NCBI GenBank assembly: GCA_015501075.1
Contig: JADNYJ010000092.1
Coordinates: 93,054-157,053 of the forward strand
Direction: 5' to 3'
From: Gymnopilus junonius
Lineage: Eukaryota > Basidiomycota > Agaricomycetes > Agaricales > Galerinaceae
DNA length: 64,000 nt
Shown here one piece after another: positions 38,406-49,545 of the stretch (position 1 is the stretch's first letter; each line of letters opens with the position of its first letter). Made by a program: the position numbers and the translations under genes. Below the pieces are notes generated by a model, which saw only the letters and a list, made by a program, of their open reading frames with translations, searched no databases and was not told the DNA's origin.

Positions 38406-39809
38406 ATGTCTGACAACGGAAACAACGCAGGGCGCACACTGTCTGGTGCTCCAGCAGAACCTCTTCCTGCTTCGTGGGCTAATCGTTCTAATGCACCGAG
38501 GGTCGGTCGCATCGGCGATTGGACATCATCAAGCTCCTCTTCAGGCGGTCCTGCACCTGCTCACGACGATGACGATGATTCCGATGAGGAGAATAAGGGA
38601 GCCGAGAGCTGGTTTGCTGGTGGAGAGAGAAGGTTCGCTTTGCTTCCGGATTTGTGGATCTTACGTTAATCGGAGTTCGATAATTCAGTGGTATTTCTGT
38701 AGAGAACCCAGATCGACGACGTGCGGTCCCTGGAGGCCATATGGTTGCTGACCTCCTTAGGCGCGCTGCACAGTATGTGTAGGTTTTCTGCCTGAAAAAT
38801 GATTTTGTTCATTTGTCTGTTGCAGAGGTGGCCCTGCTCCGGAGCCCCCATCGAGACCGACAGCGTTCTTTGGTAGTGGCCACACTCTGGGAAGCGACGA
38901 AGTCGAAAGTTCTTATGTTCCCGATCCATCTGCGGAAGACGATGAACAAGGTAGGTCTTTGAATTATGTATCATGGCCAATACAAAGCATTTAGCTCAAA
39001 TGTAATACAGAAGAAACTGCCATCCGTCATCTGACAATTTGGCGCGATGGTTTTCAGGTGGAAGATGGTGAACTCAGGAGATATGATGATCCAGCTCAAT
39101 CTCAGGTATTGGCAGAAATAAACTCGGGGTACGTCGTTATTTTGTTGCATATCCCACCATGTTGATTTTCCTCTTCCTTGCTTGCAGGCTCGCTCCCCCC
39201 GCAATTCTTAACATTCGTCCAGGGCAACACGTTGAACTTCGTGTGTCTAAACGCCTCAATGAAGACTACGTGCCACCAAAGGGCGCAAAAACCTTTTCAG
39301 GATCGGGCAATCGCCTCGGGAGTGTCGTGCCCGATTTTGCCGGAACGAGTAACGATGCTAGCCCCGCCATGCCTGGAACGTTCCCACCCACCTCGAGTTC
39401 AACAACAGCCGCACCAGCGGCGGACAGAGCAGCAATTTCAACAAAGTTTGAGGTGGATCAGAATCAGCCTACGACCAGTATACAAATCAGACTGGCTGAT
39501 GGCACAAGGTCTGCATGCACCTGCTTTGCATTGAGATAACCTCTGACCTGCTTCTGGCCTTAGAATGGTCTGTCGAATGAATTTGACACACACTGTCGGA
39601 GACGTTAGAAACTTCATCAATGCGTAAATATCTTGTTTCTATGTTTGGTTTGTCTAATCTAAACACACCTTGGCAGATCTAGGCCCGAAAACCTTACTCG
39701 ACCATATACTATTGGAACAACCTTTCCAAATCGCATATTGGAGGATGACTTGGCAACAATTCAGGGAGCTGGATTGGTTAATAGTGTTGTGGTGCAGAGA
39801 TGGGTATGA
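38406..39809 (+). CDS. SHP1: p47/Shp1-type UBX domain protein (Cdc48 cofactor)
   Basis: This adaptor recruits the AAA ATPase Cdc48/p97 in membrane fusion and protein degradation. The start at 38406 opens a Ser/Asp-rich linker containing [17 protein letters not shown] and an acidic run, then WFAGGER, a typical p47 motif, at the end of exon 1. [18 protein letters not shown] follows near 38825-38870. The SEP domain starts at [20 protein letters not shown] near 39015-39075 and includes [12 protein letters not shown] and [14 protein letters not shown]. The UBX domain starts at [12 protein letters not shown] near 39475 and continues over further introns to the loop [11 protein letters not shown] near 39700-39740. 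It ends VVVQRWV with TGA 39807-39809. The usual N-terminal UBA domain of p47 is not visible in this model and may be absent or in an upstream exon. Confidence 0.92.
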
Positions 39810-39960
39810 TCCTACTGGCTTTATGTTGTTTATATAGATTTTTGGAACTTGAAAGGTATACAAGTTTAGTGTTAATGCACGCATAGGAAGACGGCCTGAT
39901 GTCCTGGTAGTTTCCGGCTCAGACTTTTTCCGCTCATGAAGGTTAGGGTAAGGCTAGGGG

Positions 39961-40063
39961 CAATGCTAGTTGGTCGGTTTTGGAGGTTAATTCGAAAATA
40001 CGAAGGCCATCTCATTCATTCAGCAAGCAAGAAGTCCAGGGGAAATGCGTAGCCTATACCGTT
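39961..40063 (+). repeat. Dispersed direct repeat, copy 1
   Basis: About 100 bp, starting CAATGCTAGTTGGTCGGTTT and containing CTCATTCATTCAGCAAGC, recurs at 40213-40314 in the same orientation with a few substitutions and small indels. The unit covers about 0.1 kb and is separated from its partner by 150 bp. Confidence 0.7.
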
Positions 40064-40212
40064 GCGATGCTCACCATCCATCTCCAGAGCGATACTGGGG
40101 GCCGTCAACGTCGATATCCAGGGCGAGAAGCCGTTGAGAATGTGATGGTGGTCGAATGGAGAAAAGCGAAGAACCGGATTTCCTATTGCGCCACTGATTT
40201 CCTTCTTCAACC

Positions 40213-40314
40213 TCAATGCTAGTTGTCCGTTTTGGAGGATAATCCGAAAAGAGAAAGGTTATCTCATTCATTCAGCAAGCGAGAAGTCCGGGGGAAAGCG
40301 TAACCTGTACCGTT
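40213..40314 (+). repeat. Dispersed direct repeat, copy 2
   Basis: Partner of 39961-40063. It begins CAATGCTAGTTGTCCGTTTT and shares CTCATTCATTCAGCAAGC and the TACCGTT end. The nature of the repeated unit is unknown. Confidence 0.7.
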
Positions 40315-40751
40315 CATTCAGCTTCAGTGCGAGATGAGGTATCCCCAGATGCGACACATTCACGCCCGCTCCACCCGTTCACATTAGTCTCGAAACCAGC
40401 CATTATGGATTGATCTGATTTGGGATCAGATTTGTTACCACAACGTCTGGAACGGATTAACCGTGATGGAGTCGATGAGATTTTCAAACCCCGCTGATTC
40501 GCCCAAAATAGAAATGCTTCTAGCTGTGTGCCTCGACATTGGTATGCGTCGAGCTTTTGCTGCTTGTCTATGCCGCCAGCAAGGACCAGAAATTGTCAAA
40601 AGTATATAGAAAAACTACCCTCAGTTAATAATTCGATTTAAATGCAAAAGCAGCTTCAGATAGCCCTCCTATTCAGTGAATCCGGCAATAATGAGACATT
40701 TTCTTGCCCATCCAAGACACTGACATCCTTTGTGCCTTCATCATCCAAAAA

Positions 40752-41149
40752 ATGGCCCCAGCGCAGTCCAAAGTCAAGCAATACAAACCAGAAGAATTGG
40801 ATCTCAAAGCCATTTCAGACCGCTCATATCAAGGCCTCAGTGTATGGCCATTCAGATGGCAACTAGATGCAGCAGCAGCAATTTTATGTGGCAAAGATGT
40901 TGTTCTTGACATTGGAACAGGCAGTGGAAAAACTCTTTATTTCTCGCTGCCACTGCTTCTCAATGAGAAGGATATCTCAATATCTGTTTTACCATTAACA
41001 GCTCTCATGATTAACCAGGTGAGTATTTCATTGATTAAGGTGTATGCCGACTAATATAAATACCATTAAAGACACAAAGTGCCAAGATCTCGAACATTCC
41101 CATCTGCAAGGAGACATTGGACAAAGTAGGTTCTGAGAAACTATATGCG
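40752..41149 (+). pseudogene. RecQ-like DEAD/H helicase, N-terminal fragment
   Basis: The ATG at 40752 starts MAPAQSKVKQYKPEELDL. The fragment has a Q-motif-like region (SVWPFRWQLDAAAAIL), the Walker A motif GTGSGKTLYFSLPLLL (motif I) near 40915-40950, and SVLPLTALMINQ (motif Ia). It splices at 41019-41071 to an exon ending LYA at 41149. A full RecQ-type helicase needs motifs II to VI and about 300 more residues. None follows, and the next sequence is unrelated. Many such helicase copies occur in Agaricomycete repeat DNA. This one appears truncated at its 3' side, which is inference from the missing motifs. Confidence 0.65.
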
Positions 41150-41533
41150 GTGAGCATTATGTTTCTAGCTCTCTCCTTCCGCATGTTGGTGATTTCCTCG
41201 CCCGTAAATTCTCGAGCGGTCCTTCGTTTCTTTGGGACAGTGTGAAACCATCGACAAAACTGAATGTAGATGGGGAGCCAGCGGGGACAGGTGTGAGAAA
41301 AGAAGTCCTTGCTGGGGTTGCCAGAGGCCGTGCGGGCGTATTCTCAGCATTTTCATCATTGACAGTTCTCTTTCGCGAGGTCACAAGAGGGAAGGAGTAG
41401 ATGCTCATAGTTTGTTGATTAGATTTGAGATGTGACACGTCGACGCATCGGTTGCCTGTGCACAGCTTATTTCCTAATATATTCGATCAGCTGGGCTTGA
41501 AAACCTCATGGGCCCTATCACGGTTAAACCGTA

Positions 41534-41646
41534 CCAGTCTCCGTAGGTGCAATTACCCCTCCTCGGTTACCCAAATTCAAATTCAGTGAAATAATCATTT
41601 TCCTTCGATTTTCCACGCTATTAGTAAGTACACCTACGGAGACTGG
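41534..41646. repeat. 16-bp perfect inverted repeat with 81-bp loop
   Basis: CCAGTCTCCGTAGGTG at 41534-41549 and its exact complement at 41631-41646. It is followed by repeated TTCACATTCACA-like words to about 41710. It could be a small foldback element or hairpin. No target duplication was resolved. Confidence 0.6.
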
Positions 41647-41808
41647 GGTCGAGTCTACGTTCACATTCACACCCGCACGTTCACATTCACATCCAGCGCC
41701 TTCACATTTACAATTAGCTTCATATTGTACAGACTTGTATATAAATATTACTTCTGCTGAGAGGATGAAAGGAGAAATTCTGAAGCCCAAAGAAAATAAA
41801 ATTACCAA

Positions 41809-41887
41809 GACGGAGAATTGAACACGCAATACCAAAGACGCACACTTATGAGGCAACGGAATAAACCACTGCACCAAACGGAAGACA
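41809..41887 (-). pseudogene. tRNA-Met-like pseudogene or tRNA-derived SINE head
   Basis: On the minus strand an A-box-like TGGTGCAGTGG is followed by an anticodon loop CTCATAA (CAT, methionine) and a B-box-like GTGTTCAATTCTC at near-normal spacing. The acceptor and T stems do not pair properly, so it is not a working tRNA. The combination of pol III boxes with decayed stems fits a tRNA pseudogene or the head of a SINE. Confidence 0.35.
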
Positions 41888-42054
41888 AACTTTCTGCCCT
41901 GCTGCCGAAGTTGTTTCGTACGCTGTCACGTGTGGGACGAATCAACTTTCGTTGTCTATTCCAAGCATATTCGCAATTGAGACCCATCTAAGGCAATTAA
42001 TCAGTCGTTTAAAGATGTATTAGTGTATGCTAAGTGTTAATTAAGGGTGGCTAT

Positions 42055-43126
42055 CTAATAGTGACCAAACTGTGCAAGGAAATTGTCAAGTATTGCATCA
42101 GATTGATCATGTAGCGCAGAAGCAGCATCCGCTGGTGGCATGAACACGTCATGTGAGGACAATGGGATAGAGTAATCAGGCATCGGAATGAAGTCTGGAC
42201 CAAGGTAAGGCATTGGCGGGTAAAGAGGTGGCGTGAAGTCAGGCATGGGTTGCGCAGTATTGCTGAGATCATGCCACTGCAGCATTGGCAGCACATCTGG
42301 AGGCAATGTGAGACCGCTGGTGGACGGAATGGCAGATGGCAGAGGAGGGTCACATATGGGAGGTGGAGATGGTGTGGACATTAAAGACGTCACTGCATTG
42401 GCCATGGGTGCCGTGGTATGAAGAGTTTGAGTGAAGAGGTTGGCCTGAGATGTCACATCTGCGAGGGAGGTTGTGGTTGTGGGTGGTACACTTTTAGCGG
42501 TGAGCAGAGATAATGCTGAAGAGGGAGCTGATGAGTCCAATAGTGTTGAAGTTGCTGTGCTAAAGATGGGTGCATGAGTTGTGGCTGGCTTGAACTTGTT
42601 GTTTTGTTGTCGCTTGACGGCGCCTAGACAGGAATGAAAATGAATAAAAATAAGGACAATGTTCAAAACTTACCTTCTTTCACACTTGCGACCTTCTTCG
42701 ACGTCTTTGCCCTTGCCTGTCGTGAGACACCAGTCACCTTCCCACTCAAATTCGACTCAGCCTTCGATGATTTGCCCTTCCCATTACCAAGAGTGAGACT
42801 CACCTTCATTGCTTTGAGCTCCTTGATCTTTGCTGCATGCTCCTTTTGTGACTTTTGGAGGGATTGAAGCTCCTCATCCATGGCGTTGACAGCCTTCTTC
42901 ATCTGACGAGTTTCCGTCGATTTCTTGTGTGCTTGCATCACATGCATAGTGCTTCGGGAAAGGCGAGTTGCTGTGTCGCCACGAGTAGTCTTGAGGACAC
43001 CTGTTTCAGCGGACTGCTTTAACTGAGCAGCAGTGTCTTCATCCAGTTTCCGAGCTCTAAAAACAATGAGACTATTGAAATGAGAAAAAAAAGAAAACTC
43101 ACGTCAGTATTAAGACGTGTCTTCAT
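42055..43126 (-). CDS. Coiled-coil, Pro/Thr/Ser-rich protein of unknown function
   Basis: A gene model on the minus strand has a charged helical first part (RARKLDEDTAAQLKQ from about 43055, then a coiled coil rich in K, E, Q such as AVNAMDEELQSLQKSQKEH near 42850-42890), a basic stretch (GNGKGKSSKAESNLSGK), and an exon break at 42626-42665. The second half is Pro/Ser/Thr/Leu-rich (for example STPSPPPICDPPLPSAIP), ending at 42055. A candidate first exon, MKTRLNTD at 43126-43103, precedes a good GT donor but its phase does not match the next exon. Either the start is elsewhere or one base is missing. I do not recognise a domain. Its position in repeat-rich DNA suggests it may be a multicopy gene. 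Confidence 0.5.
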
Positions 43127-43837
43127 TGCTATGACATGCCATGGTGAAGTGGGAGAGGGCAAGGAAGATGTCGGGTCAGATAGCCCCCAAAATCATTTCA
43201 CTACTCTCATTTCCTCATAATCTAGGCATAAATCTATTGATTGAGGTCCGAATCCACTTTTGAGAGGTAAAAGTATCTATAATTGGAGTGAATACAGAAA
43301 ATTGCGTAGAATATAACCTCGAAATAGAGGCGGAAGTAAAATGGTGGGCTCGGGATTTCTAATTAAAGACATGCGCTGAGTGTGAATCGAGCGGATCAGG
43401 ACTGTGACTGTGAATGGGTGGGAGAATGAATATGAGTGCCGGAGTGTGAATTTTCAGGGATGTGAACATGTGAGTGTGAATGTGAATGGGTGGAGCGGGC
43501 ATGAATGTGTCGCATTTGGTATATCCTCGATAATTTTACCTGGACGAAGTTCATAGAATGGTAACATCTGTGGACTGTGAGTCGATTGTAGCAAAACTTT
43601 GGAGGTTCGGGCTCGTGCTTCATATAGCGCCTGAGGCTGGAGTTGTGGAAGCATCGTGGTCTATCCAAGAGGGCAGAATGGTGTCCTGGTCACACAGGCG
43701 AACTGCAGGATGCAGGATTTGCCTTCTGTCAAGGTATCAATTTGTGTCCGACATGAAAACATGGATGTGGCTGGAGAATGACATAAGACACTGATCCGCA
43801 CAGGCACCCATTTGTCCTTGACTTCCACGTTGTAATC
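43127..43837. other. Low-complexity spacer
   Basis: About 700 bp without a supported gene. At 43395-43505 the sequence is built of GTGAATG-like words, which on the minus strand read as His/Ser repeats and are treated as low complexity rather than as a gene. Confidence 0.4.
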
Positions 43838-44254
43838 ATGGGCGGATTCCTCATTGTCTTCATTGGCTACGAGCTCGAAGATGATGCTCTAGACATCTAT
43901 CAATCTTCTAACAGCCCTAGAGAGGCAGCCAAGTCTCTACTCCATGTCGTCGAATCAGAAACAAGTAGGCCAGCCAGCATCGTCCGCTATGATGACTCCA
44001 GGGGCCAAACACACAAATTCATCTGCTGCTTTGCAGATCTCAGTGGTCAGACCTACTCTCCGAAGGAGATTGATGCTATTCCTGTACCGACTGAATTTTT
44101 TGGCATGCTGAAGAGGGTTAAGATGAGAGGGGTGTTGGAATGCAAGTTTTCTCCAAGTGCGATGGTAAATTCTTACAGTGCAGATGGTAAGACTCGGGTC
44201 GATGCTGGTGCTGTGATAGGGTATGTTTATTTTACTTCCTTGATTTTCATTTGA
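43838..44254 (+). CDS. Hypothetical protein, 138 codons
   Basis: An uninterrupted open frame from a real ATG at 43838 to a stop at 44252-44254. It has balanced amino-acid use, no low complexity, and no internal homology within the window. Residues 1-10 are hydrophobic (MGGFLIVFIG); the rest looks globular, with DDALDIYQSS and GQTHKFICCFADLSGQ among its stretches. A GTATGT-type donor follows near 44221, so the real gene may splice onward. I do not recognise it. It sits in repeat-rich DNA and may be part of a mobile element. Confidence 0.35.
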   Translation: MGGFLIVFIGYELEDDALDIYQSSNSPREAAKSLLHVVESETSRPASIVRYDDSRGQTHKFICCFADLSGQTYSPKEIDAIPVPTEFFGMLKRVKMRGVLECKFSPSAMVNSYSADGKTRVDAGAVIGYVYFTSLIFI

Positions 44255-44633
44255 TTTTGAAGTTTTTTAGAGAGTTACCAGCGTCATTCTCTTTATCAAA
44301 TGTTTCATGAATTCCTTCTCTTTAATTTCATTGTACAACCTCCAGTTCGATATTCCTTTCCCATCGATTATAGTGCCCATCATCACTCCGCATACCCTGA
44401 TTTGGCAGGAGATCAATAAAATCAGTCGAGCTTCAACTACATTTTTTCCCAACCTTTTTTAGGTCTAAAAACTGCTATATTACACTCAGGTAGGCTGTAG
44501 GTACCCATGGTGTGCTTCCCAGAGTGATTCAACGACTTTTGGTTTTCGACCTGCGGAAAAAGTGAAACAAACCCTATTATATAATCATTATTACTAAATC
44601 GGGACAATGGTGATCACAAGCAGTGCATATGCA

Positions 44634-45340
44634 CCTCGACCTCATGCTATTTATAACTAATTAGCTTGCCCTACCAACCAGCTCGGCTAAGCTAACTAGC
44701 TCAAAAGCTATCATTGCCACTTACTGCCAGTAATTGTAGAATATCTCCCCTCCATAAATACTAAGTTCTGCATCATCATGAGTCCTCTTCTGCATGTACA
44801 TACTGTGTGCTGTCTCTGCCCACCCTCGCCATCAACATCAGTCTTCCAAATACAGAAGTCACTTGCCACCCACCTCCAACTGCCTGTGCTCATTGTCTCT
44901 GATGATGAGTATGCTATTTCCACCATTTCTGCACCATTTCCCTCTATTTTTTCTGTGTATTGCAATATTTGGTACTCATATATGTGTAATATTGCTTTAT
45001 ATATGTAAAAATTGTCCTGAGAGCATTGTAATTGGCCATTCTCAGTATGTACCAGGACAACCACTACCCTTAGCACTGCTATTAGCATCCAGGGAGAGCA
45101 GATAAGTACCCTTGATGGAACTAGCATACTGTATGAGTACAGGGAAGACATATATACAATTTATGGACTGGTCTATGGGTCTATATGGTTAGTGTAATAG
45201 GCTGAACTTCTCTGGTGAATTATATGCAGCATGGGATCAAGTATAAATGGTGTTTAGGGCATCTAGTGGCCAATTTAGTAGTGCAGGAAGACCTGGGTAT
45301 GAGTAGTTGAAATGATACGAAGAGAATGGATAGGTGAGTC
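44634..45340 (+). repeat. Left arm of a large near-perfect inverted repeat
   Basis: About 707 bp that recur in reverse complement at 45714-46421. I found only about three differences by eye: one G-run of 3 versus 4 near 45178, one A/G difference near 45322, and one G/A near 44637. Each arm therefore carries the same 146-codon open frame in opposite orientation, which is not by itself evidence of a gene. Beyond the inner ends similarity persists in degraded form for roughly 50 bp. Confidence 0.9.
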
Positions 45341-45713
45341 CAGAAAATACAAACCTCCTTTGCTGTGACATGTCTGGTGTGAACAAAAATATAGCAAGCT
45401 TGCAAAAAGAGTGGAGCATACTGCTATTCAATGCTGCAAAAGGTTTTAGGTTAATAGCCCTAATGACTAAGGAGAACTTGAGGGATGAGTACTTTAGAAT
45501 TGTTTGAAATGTATACAGTAACCCTAGTCACAGTAATGAGCTTTCATGTTCCTCCTTTTTGACTTGTTTGCTCAATTGCATTGTCTGTTCTTGCTCTTTT
45601 CTTAAAAATTCTTGTTGGAGAGTTCATATATTATACAGAACTATCTTTCTGCTGATTTAGAACATTTGTTTCAAGCACAAGTATGTCACAGTGAGGAAAG
45701 TTTGTATTTTATA

Positions 45714-46421
45714 GACTCACCTATCCATTCCCTTCGTATCATTTCAACTACTCATACCCAGGTCTTCCTGCACTACTAAATTGGCCACTAGATGCCCTAA
45801 ACACCATTTATACTTGATCCCATGCTGCATATAATTCACCAGAGAAGTTCAGCCTATTACACTAACCATATAGACCCCATAGACCAGTCCATAAATTGTA
45901 TATATGTCTTCCCTGTACTCATACAGTATGCTAGTTCCATCAAGGGTACTTATCTGCTCTCCCTGGATGCTAATAGCAGTGCTAAGGGTAGTGGTTGTCC
46001 TGGTACATACTGAGAATGGCCAATTACAATGCTCTCAGGACAATTTTTACATATATAAAGCAATATTACACATATATGAGTACCAAATATTGCAATACAC
46101 AGAAAAAATAGAGGGAAATGGTGCAGAAATGGTGGAAATAGCATACTCATCATCAGAGACAATGAGCACAGGCAGTTGGAGGTGGGTGGCAAGTGACTTC
46201 TGTATTTGGAAGACTGATGTTGATGGCGAGGGTGGGCAGAGACAGCACACAGTATGTACATGCAGAAGAGGACTCATGATGATGCAGAACTTAGTATTTA
46301 TGGAGGGGAGATATTCTACAATTACTGGCAGTAAGTGGCAATGATAGCTTTTGAGCTAGTTAGCTTAGCCGAGCTGGTTGGTAGGGCAAGCTAATTAGTT
46401 ATAAATAGCATGAGGTTGAGG
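45714..46421 (-). repeat. Right arm of a large near-perfect inverted repeat
   Basis: Reverse-complement partner of 44634-45340. The central spacer is about 373 bp, AT-rich and without a recognisable gene. No target-site duplication could be recognised at the outer ends, where both arms share a GCATATGC-like sequence. Confidence 0.9.
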
Positions 46422-46818
46422 TGCATATGTGCTACTAATTCTTACCATATCTCTTGCCACAGAAACCAGTATTATATGAGACTTGGTAGACAGACTCTAT
46501 TAGATATATATAAGGCTTGTACATTAAAAATTTGAATATCTGGAGCTTGGGAATTGAAATATTCAGTCAAGTAACTTTATCAAGACTCTTCTAACCAGTT
46601 GCCCCTTGGTTTATAATGTTAATATCCATCATTATACTAAAAGGAATGCATCTGTGTGATGAATATTTCTTCACAGCATATGCTGCTTGTTTTATACTCA
46701 AGCCTTTCTTATTAAAATTAGAAGTAAGTACAATCAATTGTTCAGAAATTAGAAAATTGACAAACTTGTAGGCATCCATATATCTGTAGCAGTGATGGAA
46801 GTAACTGCATTGCCATTT

Positions 46819-47094
46819 TCACTTCTTTTGCTTGCCTGATATGTTAGAAAATATTCCCAATGTAGAAAGCATAGATATTCTCATCAAGTCATCACTGGTT
46901 ACCTCATTCTGTACTGAATTTGGTGGTTCATTATCCCCATCTGAATCTGTTGATTCCTTGCCAGATTTAGGCATAAAAGTCAGATCTGCCATGATGCATG
47001 GGTCAGGGATTTTTGGCAGTAGGATGATTTCACCATGTTTAGAAGCTTCCCAATTCTTTGCTGCATGTGCCTTCTTCCCAGCTACCTTAGGCAT
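46819..47094 (-). CDS. Hypothetical small basic/acidic protein, 91 codons
   Basis: A single open frame from the ATG at 47094 with MPKVAGKKAHAAKNW at its start, PDPCIMADLTF in the middle and an acidic TDSDGDNEPP stretch. No domain is recognised. A short length and position in repeat DNA make it a weak call. It may be the leftover N-terminus of a transposon-encoded protein. Confidence 0.25.
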   Translation of the reverse strand: MPKVAGKKAHAAKNWEASKHGEIILLPKIPDPCIMADLTFMPKSGKESTDSDGDNEPPNSVQNEVTSDDLMRISMLSTLGIFSNISGKQKK

Positions 47095-47654
47095 TGTTTC
47101 TAAGCAAGGAAAGTATGTAGTAGCTCAAAAATTGAATTTCAAATCCTTATTGATTTATCAATGTGCCATACATAGAAGAAATTTCATGCCTCCAAGCCTG
47201 AAAAAGTGAAACACCATGGGAAAAAATAAGAAAATGCATAAATCACATTCTTTTCATGGGTTTCCTTTCTAGAAAAATTGAAAAAAATCTACAAAAATTT
47301 TCAAGATACCAAAACTAAGGTGTCAGAGAGGTCGTGATGCACACTGTACTGGTTTCAATTCTGATTGATTTCAATTTTCTCCATGCATTTCTATCTTCCC
47401 CACTATACTTTTCTATGTACAATCTGTCTTGATTCCTTGGTATTATCAATCAATATACAACTCCTGATATTTTAGTATCTAGATGACTGCTTGAGCTCCA
47501 ATACTCCTACCTACACTCTACACAGTAATCCCCACATTCCCCTAAGGTCTATCATATGTGACCAGCATAGGTTACCCTGATATTACTGAAACTGTCAGGG
47601 TGTATGCTAATCTACTTGCAAGGTTTCTGATACTAAGGACAGCAAAAGAATAGA

Positions 47655-47740
47655 CCTGAAACACAGTCCCTTGATTCAATGGGCAAGCATTGATTGTAAA
47701 GGATGATTGCTCATTGAATCAAAAGACTGTGCTTTAGGTT
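47655..47740. repeat. Imperfect 35-bp foldback hairpin
   Basis: 47655-47689 and 47706-47740 are reverse complements with about eight mismatches, most of them transitions, so many would remain G-U pairs in one transcript. Shared core: TTGATTCAATG. The loop is about 16 nt. Confidence 0.55.
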
Positions 47741-48092
47741 ACAATGCTTTTATGTAAGTAAAATATTGTTCTTTTAGGAGGACCTTGATGAAATGCCTGG
47801 CCATCACACAGCATCTCAACATCTCTGCAATCAGAGCAATGGCATGCTTGGCTGGGATATATCTGGAATTGCTCTATTATTAGAACTGGTCACTCTGACA
47901 AGTTTGTGCTTATGTGCTGAATTTTGTAAATGAGTATAATGTGTATTTAATATTTGATCTGGACACCTTTGTGTTGTGTTTTTCTATATGCTTGTTGGCT
48001 ATTTGCAAGCTGTTTAATTGATATGGCTATAATCAGCTGGAATTATAATTGGCCAGAACCAATTACTTAATTATCTTGGTCAACTATTTTGA

Positions 48093-48126
48093 TTAAGTAA
48101 TTGGGTTTTTAGACCCAATTACTTAA
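48093..48126. repeat. 14-bp perfect hairpin
   Basis: TTAAGTAATTGGGT at 48093-48106 pairs exactly with 48113-48126 across a 6-nt loop. It lies within a run of related TTACTTAA words from 48055. It is possibly a terminator-like or foldback structure; no associated gene. Confidence 0.55.
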
Positions 48127-49545
48127 GCATTTGAATCAATTACATATCTAAATGTATAAGCACTATCTAATCTCATTGATGAAACAACATGGCATTTTAT
48201 CTAGTATGTTTCTATCATGAGGCCTATTTATAAGGCTCATTTGTAAAGACCTTGCCAATATCTCCTGTGCAAATTTGTCCATGGAATATTATTTTTGTAT
48301 AAGTCAATTTTAAGCATTATATGTGATACAGGCCTTAGATTTTTCTATTTTTTTGCTGAGACTCCAGAGCACATTCAAACCTATTTATATATGAGCTTTT
48401 TGGCATATAGTATCTAGTTGTGAAGTGCATACCAAGTTATCTTCTAGTTCTTCAAGAAATGAGTAGTGTTAAGTTCTTGACAAAAGGAGGGCAGAGGCAG
48501 GCAGAGGAGATCCACATCAGAGCTATGTTAGAGTACGTCGGTGTCAGAGTTGGTCTTAGCATAACATATGTAGATGTAGGGTTGAGACTTCAGCTTCAAT
48601 GTGTGTGTTGTGCTCCATTGTCTGGATGTTGTCTCAAATTTCGGAGTCAGATCAGAATGAGAGAGTGGAGTAGAGAGCGTGGATTGATTAATGAACAATA
48701 TACGAACTGAGGTACCTAATAATAGTTCTAAGGTTTTTATACTATGGAGGAAACTAAGCAGAGACTGTACATGTACTAGTGAGCAGGCAGATGTGTAAGT
48801 TATTCTGCACTACTCAGAGTTGCCTAGCTACATGTAATCTAAGTGTCTATGTGTTCCAGGACTTGTAGTACTTCGAGGGGATCATGAGGTCAGAGTTCAT
48901 ATAGTCAGAGATCAGAGTTGGTCGGAGGTGCATATATAACAGTATTTCCCCCTTAGGCCGAACCTTGAGGCCTGTGCATGGGAATGGTCATGTGCTGGTT
49001 GGTTTTGGTTGTTTGAAATTTTCATTCGGTCCTCTCTTCAATATTGTCATTCTACCTCCCCCGTTGATATGCCACACACCGATTCTGACTTGGAGGATCT
49101 CAAAGATCTCAAAGCACAAGAGTGGGAGCTCATGCTCCAGAGGGAAGAGCTTCATCAGAAGTGAAAAGAATGGAGCAGAAGTGATGGGAGGCAGAGGAGA
49201 GTTGATGAGACCGTTACATGGTTATGTGTGAAAACGGGCCATCCCCATTATTTTCGGCCATCTCTATAAATTAATATAGGTTGTTGACAGCCTTCCCGAG
49301 CTTAGACATCCCAAATATACTCGAGAAAACCACATTAAAACATTAAAAGCTTAATATCAGAAGATATAATGATTATGATAACCTAGTAATCATTAATCAT
49401 TTATTATAAGATACAGAAGTGAATTACTATAGTCCTTACACACTAGTAGGGGCCTCGAGTTATTTAAAATTAATACCAAGGGAGCGCGGAGACACACACA
49501 GACAATGGGAACAGCCTTTGACCTGATATAGAAATGCGGAACGGC

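Larger units (their letters stand above)
39810..40751. other. Boundary segment between gene-dense and repeat-rich DNA
   Basis: No gene is recognised. The segment contains two direct repeat copies (39961-40063 and 40213-40314) listed separately. Confidence 0.45.
41150..42054. other. Repeat-containing spacer
   Basis: No gene. It holds a 16-bp perfect inverted repeat (41534-41646) and a tRNA-like pseudogene (41809-41887), both listed. Confidence 0.45.
46422..49545. other. 3.1-kb AT-rich repeat-like spacer left of the LTR element
   Basis: Apart from the small open frame at 46819-47094 and two hairpins listed separately, no gene is recognised. Around 49080-49205 one frame reads DSDLEDLKDLKAQEWELMLQ, charged and helical, before a stop. 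This resembles the start of a retroelement gag but is too short to assign. Confidence 0.4.

Noticed and set aside
43396..43668. His/Ser-rich open frame
   Set aside because: It derives from simple GTGAATG-like repeats, so the composition reflects low-complexity DNA.
44711..46344. Identical 146-codon open frames on opposite strands
   Set aside because: They are the same DNA in the two arms of the inverted repeat. No domain is visible, and the opposite strand is equally open.
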